In this document: positions 23,601 through 38,200 of the stretch, piece after piece
Position numbering within the stretch: the first letter of the stretch is position 1
Layout: every line of letters starts with the position of its first letter
Assembly (NCBI RefSeq): GCF_000003815.2
Contig: NC_049992.1
Coordinates: forward strand, 19,900,356-19,964,355
Reading direction: 5' to 3'
Length of the DNA: 64,000 bases
Source of the DNA: Branchiostoma floridae
Lineage: Eukaryota; Chordata; Leptocardii; Amphioxiformes; Branchiostomatidae
Translations under genes and position numbers: made by a program
Notes under the pieces: generated by a model
What the model was told of the DNA's origin: nothing
Databases searched by the model: none
The model's input: the letters and a program-made list of their open reading frames with translations, nothing else

Positions 23601-26600
23601 CTGTGTTAAGCAAATACTATTTTAAATGTTTTGGTAATAACACTTCATTTTATCCCAATACTGTTTTAATTTGTCGGTCTGAAATGCCTTTTAAGAACTA
23701 TGTTATTGCTTTATCGATTTTAACCACTTTGTATGTTAACGGTTTGTAATGACAAGTCGTAATTCAGCCGTGTGGTTGCAATGTCATTGTCAGTTTGTTG
23801 AATTTCGAAATAAACCAGTCATACTTATTAAAAGGTATGGAAAAAGTTTTCACAGGCAAAACTTTACATAATTTATCACTTCTCCACATGAGATACCAGC
23901 AATATCGTGAAGCAAATATAACATGACCCACGACATCTATACTTCTTGTCCAAGTTATTCTGGAATAAAACAATGTCTCAATTTCAATCTCGCTCCAATG
24001 ACGTTTAGGACATTGTGGCAGAAACATGAAGAACTGAATCCTAGTTTCTGCCACATTGTTCTAAAAGTCATGTTGTTTTCTTCTGATGACCTAGTACAAA
24101 GAGAGTTTGAACTACCAAAATGGATGTAAGTACTTCACAGTCATGTAATTTAAAACATACAAACATATCGCCTTTCGTCATAGATTGATGAGATCAGGCT
24201 TGACTGGGAGAAGAAATTTCTGGACGTTGCTTTGGAGGAGAGGTCAGATGTGGTCACCGTGACGCCCTATTCTTCCGAACAAAGGTAGTTTCAAGTTCTT
24301 TTTTTTTTTAATACTAAATTTATTATTCACGGGCCGGATTTGTTCCGGATGACACCACTTCTTCATCTACAGTTTAGACCTGGTGTGGCTTACATTATCC
24401 CAAGTCTGATGTTCCGTCTTTACCGGTTTTTTTTTACTACGTCTTTGCCTCTTTCCTGATTTCGGACCTTACTAAATGACATTTACTGACTCCGACATTC
24501 GATGGTCGTAAATGCTAATTATGTTTTTATCTCAATGGACACATTAACTATGTAATCTTCATATAACCTATTCCCTCATAAACATAAATAAAAGCGGCCT
24601 GGTGGTCATATTGATTTTTCTTGTAAATGAATAAAGATGAAAACTAAATAACAGGTCCAATATTTTTTTTTGCCAGCTGGATCGACGAAGCACAAGGCCC
24701 TATCCAGAAGAACCTGAACTTGTTGGCTGCTGGCTTTGTCATCTTGTTCGGATACGCGACAATGTCACTGGGCCAGTTTAATTGCATTGGGCAGAAGGTA
24801 TATATATTTTCCTTCTTAAAGCAATGCACGGACATTATCCACAGTTAGAATATAGGAGAATTCTTGGACACAACCAGAAATACTTAATGTGCTTACGTTT
24901 CGGTGTCCATCTGACATCTTACTATAGAGCTTCTGACTATGGAGTTCTGCTTCTCGACGCTGTATATAGGTGATATAGGTGGCGCTTTTGAAGCGAGAAC
25001 AACAATCCAAACGTGGCCAAGTTTGTAACCTCTCTCGTCCTGGTTCATAACTGGGGTTTGACTTTCTTATCCAGACTGCCTCCTTGATCCACTGAATCCG
25101 CCTGTTGTCTTCCTTGTCTATGACTTTGTCCCCCAACCCCTTCCAGCGCCATCTACTTCGGTAACGTGAAGCGGCGAGAAGCAGGACTTCAGTCAGAAGC
25201 TCTGAGGAAAATGTCTGATAGATACCAAAATGTAAGCACTGTATATCCCGGCTGTGTACAAGAATTCTCCTATATCCTTTTTTTTTTCTACCAACCTTCA
25301 TTTATGCATCTCTAGCTGAAATATTAAAAAGCAATCCTAGTATATGTAAGCTTCATATGATGATGTTTATTTGTCCCCGGCCCATCTATAAAAGAAGATT
25401 TTGCGTCGAAAAGATTTCCCTATGAGCCTTATATTTTTAACCTTCAACATGGCGGTTTCTAGATTACGTCATTAAAAGTCACGTGACTCCAATACTTTTC
25501 AGATGTACGTGTCGTTGGCGGGCATGGTGTGCGTGGGGCTGGCAGTGGTCGGAGCCATGGGAGTCTGCTCGGCGGCAGGAGCTGCATACGGGCCCGTCCA
25601 CACCATTCTGCCCTTCCTCATCCTGGGTAGGTGCATTTTCCAAAACATTCCTGTGCACAGTACAAAAGCTATCTAATATGAAAAAAAAATGGTAGTCAGA
25701 ACACGAGTTATGAAAACGATAATCCCAAATTGACAATTTTGTCATTTGCGACGAAGAATACAAAAATAACAAGAGTTCATAGACCTCAGGCCTGCATGAA
25801 ATGTATTAGGTGTCTGTAGACCTATTGTGTATTTTTTTTTCCTTTTCGTCCCTGGTTGCGTATTTTTACCGTGTTGTTGTGCACCATGCAAAAGTCTGAA
25901 ATTCCATTTTCAGAATGTGTAAGTTTGGGCATGGATGAACATTAATTATTTTGGATTTCTTAAGCATGTAACCAACCACAGTACCTTAAAGTTATTGCGA
26001 CGACTTTTCCTACCTTTTTTGGTCTCAGAGTCAGATGGCCCATGTAGTTGTTCCGTCACATATGATATATTCAGTACTGATATCTTCCTATTTCAATGTA
26101 CTGACCTAATGCAGCTGCTAAATCTCCTTATTGTACCAATGCTATTCATTAAAGATTTATTTTTGGAGTGTTATATCACTTGACACTGGAAGGTTATTTG
26201 CATAATTTGAAAAATTATATTTTTACAGTAGTTCCGTAGACAATATGAATTGTGGTAGGCCCCATCCAGCAGCATTAGGGTGGTATGATATTTTGTTCAA
26301 TCCGACAAACTAAAACCTAAATCTCCTGAAGTACCTAAGCCAAATTTTACAGCAGAATTTACTACTCAAAATGTCCTTGTCAATCCCATTCATAAATGGC
26401 AAGCTGCTGGCAACTTTTAAAAGTTCAGAAAGCTGTCGTAGTCAGAGTGAACACCCAGCAAACATCCCCCCAAATCAATGAGCAGCTGCTTAGAGGAGGA
26501 AACAATTTCATCATATTTTTGCAGTGACAAAATGCAACAAACGATACCAAATTTAAAACAAAACAAAGCCTCTACCACTTAACCTTGCCCGTACTATAGA

Positions 26601-28837
26601 TTAAGCAGGCCCAAAAATCAAGCAAATATGACTAGCCCCAAACTACAAATTACCTGCATACAATACGGAAATGGCATCCCCAAAGAAACAACAAGAAACA
26701 GGAAAAATCATACACATACCTTTGTCTTACACTCAAGCTCTATACATTTATCCTCCACTTTAGAAAGTCCACTTTAGTATCTTCTGCTGATTGCCAAACA
26801 GGGTAAAGGAACTTGTACCAGAACATTAAACCCAGTACTACACAGCTCTCAAAACACCACAAACTCGGACTAAGAAGCAAACTCAAACTGTACCTAACAA
26901 ATACAGCAACAGATACTAGACTAAGTATATCATCTGGCAGGTCAGACACTGTTGATACAAAGTAACCTGATACATTGAAGGTGGCCCAGGCCAGATGATG
27001 GTTCTAGGTGTAAACTTAAAGACCTCTCAATCGACCAAAACAGATGATGGTTCTACCCAACCCAACCGTCAGCAACCAAGCAGATATTGGGGGGATGCCC
27101 CAACCACACCAAAACAGGGTCAACCTATACAGTATCAAGTTCAAGCACTAGGAGGCCCAAAATCAAACCTCACCACCAGGACACCACTAACAACTCACGT
27201 ACCAAATAGCAACACAATGGCACCTTGCGTTCTGGAGATACAGCGCACGCCCCGTGCCCGCACAAAAGGTAACCTAAAATGTTAAGTTCAAGCACCAAGG
27301 GCGCCAAAATAAAAAATTAAGAATTATTCACCCATCGCCGACACATGTGCCAAATATCATCGCGCCAGCACCAACCGTTCAGAAGATATAACTCCGGAAA
27401 TACCCCTCTCGGACACAAAATTCAACCTGCCGGGTCAAGTTCAAACGCGGCAAGGCCCAAAGTCAATCCTAGGCAACAGACAACAACCCCCCACCCATGC
27501 ACCAAAAATCGTTGCAATCGCGCGTATCGTTCCGGACACACAGCGCCAAAAGTGCCCCCAAAACACCAAAAATGCCACCTGCAATGTCAAGTTCAAACGC
27601 CAGGAGGCCCAAAATCAAACCTGGGTGTCAGGCCACCACCCCCAACTCACGTACCAAAAATCGTCGTGCTTGCACCATCCGTTCTCGAGATACAGCGCCC
27701 TAAATCCCCAGCTTCCAAATTTTCCCACGCCCGTGAAAACCATACAGGTGTGACAGCGTTCTCGCCCCCCCGTGATATCGCCCCCCCGGGGGCAAAATCA
27801 CTAGTGTTTTCGCCCCCCCCGGGGCAGGATCACTAGCGATTTCGCCCCCCCATCTCGCCCCCCTCTGGTGATTTCGCCCCCCCTCCCGGGGCGAAATCGC
27901 TAGTGTGTATTTACCTGTTTGTATTCTAACAGCAGAGGAACAGGTGGGCATAGCTGTTAATGACAAGTGTGTATTTACCTGTTAGTATTATAACATCAGA
28001 GGAACAGGTGGGCATAGCTGTGAATGAGAAGTGTGTATTTACCTGTTAGTATTATAACAGCAGCGGAACAGGTGCGCATAGCTGTTAATGAGAAGTGTGT
28101 ATTTACCTGTTTGTATTGAACAGGTGCAGGAATAGGTGCGCATACCTTTATGGTGATTAGCATATATTCAACTGTTAGTTTTCTTTCAACTCGAAACAGG
28201 TGTGTTTACCTGTATATTGATAGTCCTATATTTACCCGTTAGTTTTGAACTGACCAGAACAGCCCAGGAACAGGTGTGTTTACCTGTATGTTGATTAGCA
28301 CGTATTTACCTGTTGGTTTTGTTTCAATTCGGATACAGTTGTGTATTGAACACCGGTTAGTATTATCAGCACAGGAACAGGTGTGCTTACCTGTACATGT
28401 ATGTTGATAAGGATGTATTTAGCTGTTAGTTTTGAACATCACAATTTGTTTCAACTCATAGACAGGTGTGTATACCTCTGTGCTGATTGGCAAATATTTA
28501 CTAGTTTTGTTACAACTCAGCAACAGGTGTGTTGATATGCATATGTTAATATACGTTCGTGATGTTAATAAAAGTCACCACAAATTCACAACAAAAATGT
28601 ATCTGTTTTATTTCAATGCAAAGTGTGCTTGCACCAAATCAGGTAGGATCGGCTTCACATGTACTGTATCTCATCTTAACATACTAAGGTGTCACGTATA
28701 TATAGATACCAGGTAACACACTATATACGTTACATCCAAGTACCATATTGTTCCAGGTAGCTCGATTAATATGCAGTAACAAGCTGCAAGTTAAGTATCT
28801 TAAGGCTATGTAAAAAAGTAGGTAAATATATACAAAA

Positions 28838-28884
<47 letters not shown>

Positions 28885-31800
28885 AAAGTAGGTAACAAGA
28901 CAGTGCTAATCATTATCACAGCAATAGGATTAAGATTCAACCGAACACTCTAGAAAACGGGAAGGATATTCCTAGGGGGGGCGAAAACGCTGGGATGGGG
29001 GGGGGCGAAAACGCCAGAGGGGGGCGAAAACGCTAGCGATCTCGCCCCCCGGGGGGGCGAGATCGCGGGGGGGGCGAGATCGCTGTCACACCGGCATACA
29101 TGCAGGTAAAAATACTAGGGGCTTTACTTTGATTTTAAACTTCTCCTCGTTCATGTTGATTAGGTATCGGTGTTGACGACATGTTTGTCATCGTAACTGC
29201 CTGGAACAACCTTTCCCAGGAGGAGAGAAAGCTGGACAGACGACAGCAGGCGGCGCTAGCGCTAAAACACGCGGGCGTCTCTATTACCGTAACCTCCATG
29301 ACGGACGTGGTTGCGTTCGGTGTCGGCGCCTCTACGGTATGTACTGCTTATATTATGATGTACGTCATCAAATATATAAACGACGTTTTCACTCTTCAGG
29401 GGACCCCAGAATCTGCTTGATAGACATGGTAGTTTTGTAATTTCAGTTAATGTTCTAACATGGTGATACTTTATAATAAGGGCTCATTTTTAAAGCGCTT
29501 TAGGCCTCGAAAGACGTGGTAATTCATCGTCGTGCGATCGATCGTTTCGTCGTAGGACTATGACACAACTGCAACTATGATTCTGTTACCAGGCCGCTGG
29601 ATTTTGTACGTACTTTTTGTTAGCAAATGTATTTCAGGCGTATGATAAAAGTGCGTACTATGCCGTGGAGATACGATCTGTTCGGTTATTGAATAACTTC
29701 CAACATCACACCACAGGTCTTACCAGCCTTACAGTCGTTCTGCATCTACGCAGCTGTCAGTGTTTTCCTGGCCTTTGTGTACTCATGTACCCTGTTCTTC
29801 GCCGTGGTGTGCCTTGACTTTCAGCGATGGGAGGTAAGGATCAACATCTCGAAAATTCAAAAATTTGCCTACAATTTGGTCGTATTGGGCGATAGAAATC
29901 TCAACTAGAAATTCCATCTCTGTAAGTAAGAGTTATTCTGAAAAAAAGTTTAACAGTTAAAACTAATCACATACATGTGCTATCTACATAACGCGACACC
30001 ACAGATGCAATGTAGTATATTTTTCTTGACAAAGACTGGTGTCGATCAAATGAAAATCTGGGTAAGTCTTATTTCTTGTGTTGGTATTTCAGCATTATTC
30101 AGAATACTCAAATTCTTAAGTTTTAATTTAATACGCGATCAAGCGGCATTCTGACGAATTCATCCATTTTAAGATATATATTAAAAAAAAAATCATACTC
30201 ATATACGCAATTGTTTTCCAATCTAGGGCAGTCGAAATGCATACTGTTGTTGCTACAAGCACGCGGAAGACTACCGACCAACCGAGTGTTCACAGAAAGA
30301 TCATCTGCAGCTTTTCTTTCAAAAGATCTACGCCCCCGGTCTGCTGACCACCCCTGGCAAGGTTTGTTTCTCCACTGAATTTAGATCAATTTTCTATGTG
30401 TGTGTGTGTGTGTGTGTGCGGCAACCACGTTGACTCGCGGGACCGCGTAGCGCAGTGGTATTGTGTTCGGCCCGTGACCAAGAGGTTGCGGGTTCGAATC
30501 CAGCTGCGTGTCACCGATCTTGTGTCCTTGGGAAAGGCACTTTACACTACTTTCCTCACTTTACTCAGGTGAAAATGAGTACCTAGCTTCGGCTAGGGGC
30601 CGTCCCTCTTATAGGACGTTAAATTGAGGTCCCGTGCCTGGGGAGAGCCATACCCCAGGCACGTTAAAGAACCCGCCACACGTGCGATGGTGCGGTGTGA
30701 GTGGTCCAAAACCTACAGTACCCTGGCCGCACCTGGAGCAATTACTGTCGTATTGAGGTCATCTGAGTGGCGCCGAATGGCAACTCGCTCCAGACCCTTG
30801 CGATTTAGCCCCGCAGTTACGATAGCCCCGCCCATTGTAAGCTTCTCGCAATTCAGCCCCTGGCTGCAAAGGGTGAGTAGTCGATCCACCCAATAACAAT
30901 AACAATAACGGTTTCTGACGGCTTACAGTTTGATATGGGAACATTTCTTTATCGACAGATCGTGACTCTACTCGGAGTGTTCGCCATCCTGGGAGTCAGC
31001 ATTTGGGGATTTATCAACCTCAAACAAAACTGGCGCCCAATCTGGGCCTTAGCCCCGGATTCTTACCTGCGACGGTACTGGGAGAGATCAGAGGCGGTAC
31101 GTATTCAAGCATCGAACACTCACCAATACTGCGCTGGCAGTAAAAACAGAAGTTGTGCGTTGATTTCTTTGAAGATTATTTTCTTATCTCTCTAATTGTC
31201 TCTATCTTTCTTTTACAGTACTTTTCTGGTGATGGAGAAGAAGTTTACATTTACATCGGTATGTTCAATAATTTTTTCGATGTCAAAAAACTTTTTGAGG
31301 GAGTCCCCTATTTCTTACCTCTTTGGACTGAGGAAAGGTACATGTTTTTTCGTGGAAATATTTGTTATCGTTATAAGAATCTAAAATTGAAGATACACCC
31401 TATCCACGCACATACAAACACGCCGATTCTATTTACTGAACAGTAATCATCTACGCAGTTGCAAGAACACCTGTAACTTGTCCTGAACACCATCCACACA
31501 CATGTAGACGCATAAATCCCTAATGCTCGGCACCATCAGATAACCGCACATGTCTTCTGTGCTAAAAACGTTACACTGAATTTTCTGAAAATTGGAGCTG
31601 AACACCCTCCGCACACATGGTAACACACACACAAATCCATGGTGCCACGCACCATCAGACAAACATACATGACCCCTGTGCTGAAGACGATACAAAGACA
31701 AACAGAAATTTACATACATTTATATTCATACTCTTTATCGAGTTGAAGCATTGCCAAAGTTCCGGTTCCCGAGTGATCTATCTTTCATCAGTTCGATGAG

Positions 31801-32232
31801 GTCCTGAGGTGAGGTATGGACGTCCTCTTCTCATGTTTGCTTCTGGAGACCAAAAGAGCAGTTTACCGGCTGGTTAACCATGTCGAATAACATGTACAGC
31901 AAGGCTTAACCGGCGTCGCCTGACTTCAGTTTATACACGATATAAAAAACGCCGACATCGGCGCCCTCTATTGTACAGCCGTGTTATCGAACTAAAAAAA
32001 AAACAATCGGTCACCTGGCTGTACACGTTACCAAAGCCCCAAAATTGCCTGCTTACCTGGAATTGTAGCTGAGCGCCCTCGGCACACATGTTATCACACA
32101 AATACCTGATGCTAAGCACCATCAGCCAAACACATTGGTTCCTTATGCTGAGTACCATCTGAAATTTGATTGCACACCTGATGAACACCATCCCTACATA
32201 TGTAAGCACGCCTGTAACTTATGATGAACACT

Positions 32233-32268
<36 letters not shown>

Positions 32269-35200
32269 CTGTATCTCTCTACTTGTATCTGCACAAACTT
32301 CAGGCAACATCGACTACTATGCAGAGAGAGAAAAGCTGCACAGTCTGTACCGTAGATTTGAGGCCGACAGCTACGTAACCAATGGCACCGTGATCAGTTG
32401 GTTTGAGGACTACAAAATGTGGGTAAATTCCATCAAGAATTCCACCCTGCTTGGTTCAGGTAAAGTTTACCTTTCCTTCAGCACATGTTTGTATTTGCAT
32501 TTCTGCATATGGTTATATTATTATATCCGTTACATAAAGAAAATAAATCGTGGTCATATGCCTTAGTACACCAGCAACCAGGCGTGAATAATGTACTGTA
32601 GGTATCCTTTATCCCCTATGGACTGCAAATTTAGAGGCTGTCTGTCACCACATTTGGCTCGAAGCAATGAGAGAGTGACGCACAACAACCATTGACTTAG
32701 GTCTTAAATTTAGAACTAACCGTCAGCTAAACTCTTCCACACCGCATCTGACTCCACATGGACAGTGACCTGCTTCCTATCTAGATATAATATCTATATT
32801 TTACATATATCTGTCAATTTTTTAGATGTCAATGGACATTGATGATATTGTAGCATTAATTATACTGCGCGCCTATCACATTATGCTTTATACACATTTT
32901 GTGGGCTTCAAGTCAGTCGCAAACAATGCAACATATGTGATAAAATAATCTTGTATTTTACATATTATATATCATGTTATATATGTAATCACATAACTGT
33001 CTGAACTGTCTGTAGCCGCCATGATGCACTCATGATGCAAGCGTACAGTTGATTGGTTGTAACGACATAACCACAATCTTGCCACAGCGAACTCAAACAA
33101 TAGATATTTAAATTGTACGCTTATTTCCCAGACGGCCACGCCACCGATAGCGACACTTTCCACCAGTGGATCCTGCAGTTCCTGACGACAGACGCGACAG
33201 GAAGGAGCCACGCTGGGGACGTCAAGTTAAATGTTACTACGTCACCACCTACGGTCATGGTAAGTTAACGTGATGGACGACATTTTGGAATGAACCTAAG
33301 GCAAAACAACAAAAGAAGCGTCGATGAAGAATAAAAGTGAAATAGAAAAATGTAGAATAGAAGAAACCTACTGGAATGCGAGCTAATCACCTGACATTTT
33401 TGAAGTCCCAAAAAATTATTGTTTTGAGTGCATATTTGTATCTTAAAATGTATTTTAGCTACATCCCTTTTTGTTTTACGACAGTAACATATTGTGATAG
33501 TATTACTAACGAATGAAGAAAAAATCTACACTTTATATTTCAGGCATCGAGAATGAGAGGAACGTACAGGACCCTACAAGACTCTACTGAGGAGATACAG
33601 GCCATGGATAGTCTGATTGCCGGGACAGACTCTGTTGGCTTCTCTGCAGAAGCATTTCCTTACATGTTCCGATTCCCTACCTATGAAACCAACAAGGCAC
33701 GTAGCCCTTACCTTTTCTATGATATAGGCATCATCAGGCAAAGACTGTATTTTTAAGTTTAATACGCGTTCTTTTTTCTTATCACTAACTTTTCCAGGCA
33801 CTGTGACATTTGAAAATGTGCTTTACATGAATTTCCTTACAATACCAGAAAAATGAGTACCTTGCTTCGTCTAGAACTACCAATGAATCAAATGGGATAT
33901 GGTCAATGGATGGTAAAGATTTGAGGACAGACACGCCTGAAAAAATGATCAACAAACGTATCTAAAGTGTATTGGTGTTTATCGATATAAGTGTTTCGTA
34001 GCCTTTTAGTCAAATGGCAGAATTTTGGGATAATCACGACCGCATTGCCGTTACTAAAAAAAATCGCTCCGGTGACTGAGTTGTGGCAACTACCCACAAC
34101 AATAATTATTATGTAATGTTTTCAATTCACAACTGCCAGCATAGAGATAGTAGTGGGCCCAGTGAATATACTTTGTGGTATATGCATCTGTGCAAGTTCC
34201 GTGGATTCGAAAGTACATTTCTTTTGTACATTTGTCACTACAAGTAAAAAAGTTAGTATGGCGTTTGATTTAAGCAATAAGTCAATACATAGCCAACATT
34301 TTGGCGAATGTCTGTCATCATCCTCAACACCGACTGGTTTAACTACGCACTGAAGTTATATGATACCACAGCTGCAGCGTTAAGAATGCGGTCCAAAACG
34401 TCTTACAGTGTGTACCCCCCATGCCCCATCCTCACAGCTCAAAATTGGAGTGAAGTTTCTGATCCATAAATCTAGCTGCCATGTGACGTTGGCTCCGACA
34501 GTACTACCGTGAGGAAGCTGACAGATGATCTTTTAGAACTTTCTATAGATGTAGAACTTTGCTAGCAAGTGATTTCCATACCAATAAAAATGAGACTAAA
34601 TGCTGGTCAGCAGGTCATACAATCGGAGTTGTACCGTAACCTCGGCATCGCCATGGCGGCAGTTTTCGTCATCACTCTGCTGCTCCTGGCAGACTTTATG
34701 GGAAGTCTCTGGGTTCTTCTCTGTGTCGTCATGACTTTGGTGAGTCCTGTATTTCTGTCTCATGTGGCCATTGTAGCTATAGATTATTTTTGTTTCTTTT
34801 GTTCTATGTGTTTGAAAAACTCCGTGTGACGCATAGATCCCTTGGCACTGTACTTGTGAATTCCGTTGTGGAAGTTCTTAACAATCACATTTGTTCTTTG
34901 GTACATAGGGATATTGCATATTGCATTTTGAATTTAAAATTTCAACACAAAATATTCAAAACATTGCCGTCTTGGCATGTCAATCCTTTTCTATTTTACC
35001 ATACTGTATTCATGATCATTCCTCCCACAGGGGTCTGATCTTACCTCCTTGTTTTGTGCTATTCTGATTCATGTATATCTCATTCTGACTGGTCAGACTC
35101 CTGTGTGTATCGATTCTTCTGATTGGTAACAATTTGCACGGACACCAGTTGGTGTCGATGCAAATCGACAACAACTGATGCCGATGCAAATTCTGACCAA

Positions 35201-38200
35201 TCAAAATGAGCGATACACACCATGCTGGCTGGAATCTATATGTTACCGCATCATAACCAAAATGAAACGGGGCCTTCTGATTGGTCCGTGGCGCCTGGCT
35301 ATAAGATAAGTATTCTTTACATGTCATCATACAAGTGAATTGTTAGACATGATCTCCTTCCTGCACACTATGAAGCGTAACGTAAGACATGTTCATATGA
35401 TCATATGTCGGCAGGTGGACGTAGGTGGGATGCTGCACCACTGGGGCCTGACCATCGACACGGTGACCACAAACATCATGGTCATCGCCATCGGTCTGGC
35501 CGTCGACTACGCCACGCATATCTGCCATACATTCCTCATTGTCGGTGGCACAAGGCAGGGTAAGGCACGTCTTATATTTTTTTTACTCAATTATCGCTAT
35601 GTAACAATACCCACAAGCCACTTCGAAGTCATGAAATATCACGATAAAGACAACATTGACTACATGAGAGCCAGGGCTAAATAAAACAAGAAAACCTGTT
35701 ACGCTGGCTTCTCGGGTACATTTCTTACCCTGAGTGTACTGAAATGGGTCTGATCCAGTAACACCGGGTGTACCACTTCTCGTGTACTTTCCCGTGTACT
35801 TTTCGCATTTGATATTATATAAAAGAATTTTGGCAAATATTAACATAAAATTCCATCTTTTTTGGTAGATCATTCTGGATGAAGTTGAACTGTATTTTCA
35901 AACACAACAAGTTGGATTTACCTACATTTTCGACCAATCGACTCCAGTATGCATCAAGGAATGGACAATCCGCTGCTGTTGGGACGTCATGTTATGACGT
36001 CATATCTGATTCGGTGCTCATAAGTTGCATAAATTTACCTGCCACCAACCGCGTGGAAGCAGCACAGTTGACTACATAATTTGCAGTCAGTCCCTGATCC
36101 CACATATCTTATCGTTTCACATAAAACCATTAACGTTATTCTCTGATCACTGCATGGTTTGGGCATTAATCCAATCAAAATCAACAAATCACTCTTATCA
36201 AGAAAGCCGGAACATATCAAATGCAAAACCTCTCCCCAAACAGTTTAAATGGAACGATAAAGCAGCCCAGAAGTTCCTTTCTTCTCTCGACCAGTCTCAT
36301 TTCGTCGATAGACTACGTTTACTTTGTTCTAACGTTCCAAACAACATAAACAGCACTTCGGAAATTGATGATTATGTGTCGGAGTTTGGTTCCATTTTGA
36401 GAGAAGCAGGTGACCAGTCGCTGTGTTTGAAAAGGGTAAGGAAACGCCCACGTAAAAGACAAAATAAGAAATGGTTTGACAAAACCTGCTTGGAAATGAA
36501 AAGGGAAGTGAAAAACATAGCATCTTTACTGGAAAAAAATCCGTCGAATCCAGACATAAGGGGTAGATTCTTCAAAAGTAAAAAAGAATATAAGAAATTG
36601 CTAAAAAAGAAAAAACGAGATTTCCACCAACAAATCATGGATCAATTGTCTTCACTAAGGGAAAGAAACCCGAGTGCATTCTGGAATTTGATAAATAAAC
36701 TGAAACCAGGAAAACCAAATGACGATAACCAGATTACAGAAGAGGAATGGGTAAACCACTTCAAGAATCTTGACAAATTTCCTGATAGCCCTACAGACAA
36801 CGGCCTTCCCAGTGAAAACATTCAAACAGACTTTTCGACCACCCCACCAAACTCGTCAGAACTAGATTCCGCAATTACCCCAGAAGAATTGGACACCGCA
36901 GTCTTAAAACTAAAAAAACAATAAGTCAAGCGGCAATGACAGAATTTTGAATGAAATGCTAAAATCTGGTAAAATGTTGCTTAAAGAACCTATACTCCAC
37001 TTGTTTAACACTTGCTTACAAAATGGTCATTTCCCGCAAGAATGGTCAGTAAGTCATTTTGTTCCTATCCACAAGTCAGGAGACACCTCCCTGCCAGATA
37101 ACTACAGAGGGATTTCTATAATCAGCTGTTTAGGGAAATTATTCTCCTCCATTCTAAATTCACGCCTTGTCAAATACGCAGAACACAATAACCTTTTCCA
37201 GCCACACCAAGCAGGCTTCAGACAAAACTTTAGAACTACCGATAATCTGTTTGTTTTAAGTACACTAGTTAGCAAATATCTTAACAAAAACCGTCAACTT
37301 TACGCTTGCTTCATTGATTTTAGCAAAGCATTTGATTCTGTTTGGAGAAACGGCCTCTTGTTTAAATTGAGTAAACTCGGTATTGGTGGTAAATTTCTAA
37401 AAGTAATAAAGGGCATGTATTCAAAGACTATAAACTGCGTTAAATCTAAAAATGGATTGACTGAAACTTTTGTTACTAACTGTGGTGTGAGACAAGGGTG
37501 CAACTTAAGCCCTACATTATTTAACCTTTTTCTTAGCGATATTGTGTCCCAATTTGACGGTGCTCCTTGTAATCCCCCACTTATGCACAGCAAAACTGTC
37601 CCATGCTTGTTGTATGCTGACGACTTGGTAATTTTTTCCGAGTCCAAACAGGGATTACAGCATCCTTGAACAATCTGGAAAATTATGGTGCACTTTGGAA
37701 ATTAAAAGTAAATCTTAGGAAAACAAAAATTATTGTATTTACAAAGGGTGGCAGTCTACCTAAAAACTGTTCTATCCTGTTTGATAATCGTGAAATAGAA
37801 ATTGTAACTTGCTATACTTATCTTGGTATTATTGTGAGTACAGCTGGCACGTTTAAAGCTAACAACAAATACCTGAGTGGCAAAGGTCTGAAGGCTTTAT
37901 TCGGAATAAAGCAGTCTTTAGATAAAGCCACCGCCTCATTACCTGTTAGAAACAAACTTTTCGATGCATGTGTCAAACCTATTCTACTTTATGGCTCAGA
38001 AATATGGGGCGCATTTAAAAGCCCTAAAACCTGTCCCATTGAATCTGTTCACCTTAAATTCTGCAAACAAGCACTAAATGTCCCCAGACCAGCATCTAAC
38101 CTTGCCACAAGAGCGGAATTAGGGAGGTACCCCATTCAACTGGAAGCCTCCCTGAACGCTATCAAACACTTTCTAAGAATCCGTCAAAACGTGCCAGCTG

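Noticed and set aside
25147-25231. Exon-like segment between PTCHD3-like exons 7 and 8
   Set aside because: It has good splice signals, but its 85 bases would break the frame, exons 7 and 8 already join in phase with continuous family sequence, and the segment is one arm of a foldback element.
27345-27836. 163-codon Pro-rich open frame
   Set aside because: It lies in a diverged tandem array and runs into the C-run TIR element; the frame is a by-product of the repeats.
30438-30510. Possible tRNA gene
   Set aside because: A- and B-box-like sequences are present but no proper acceptor stem or cloverleaf closes, and the sequence continues into a shared SINE body. The same applies to 8219, 14550 and 55425.
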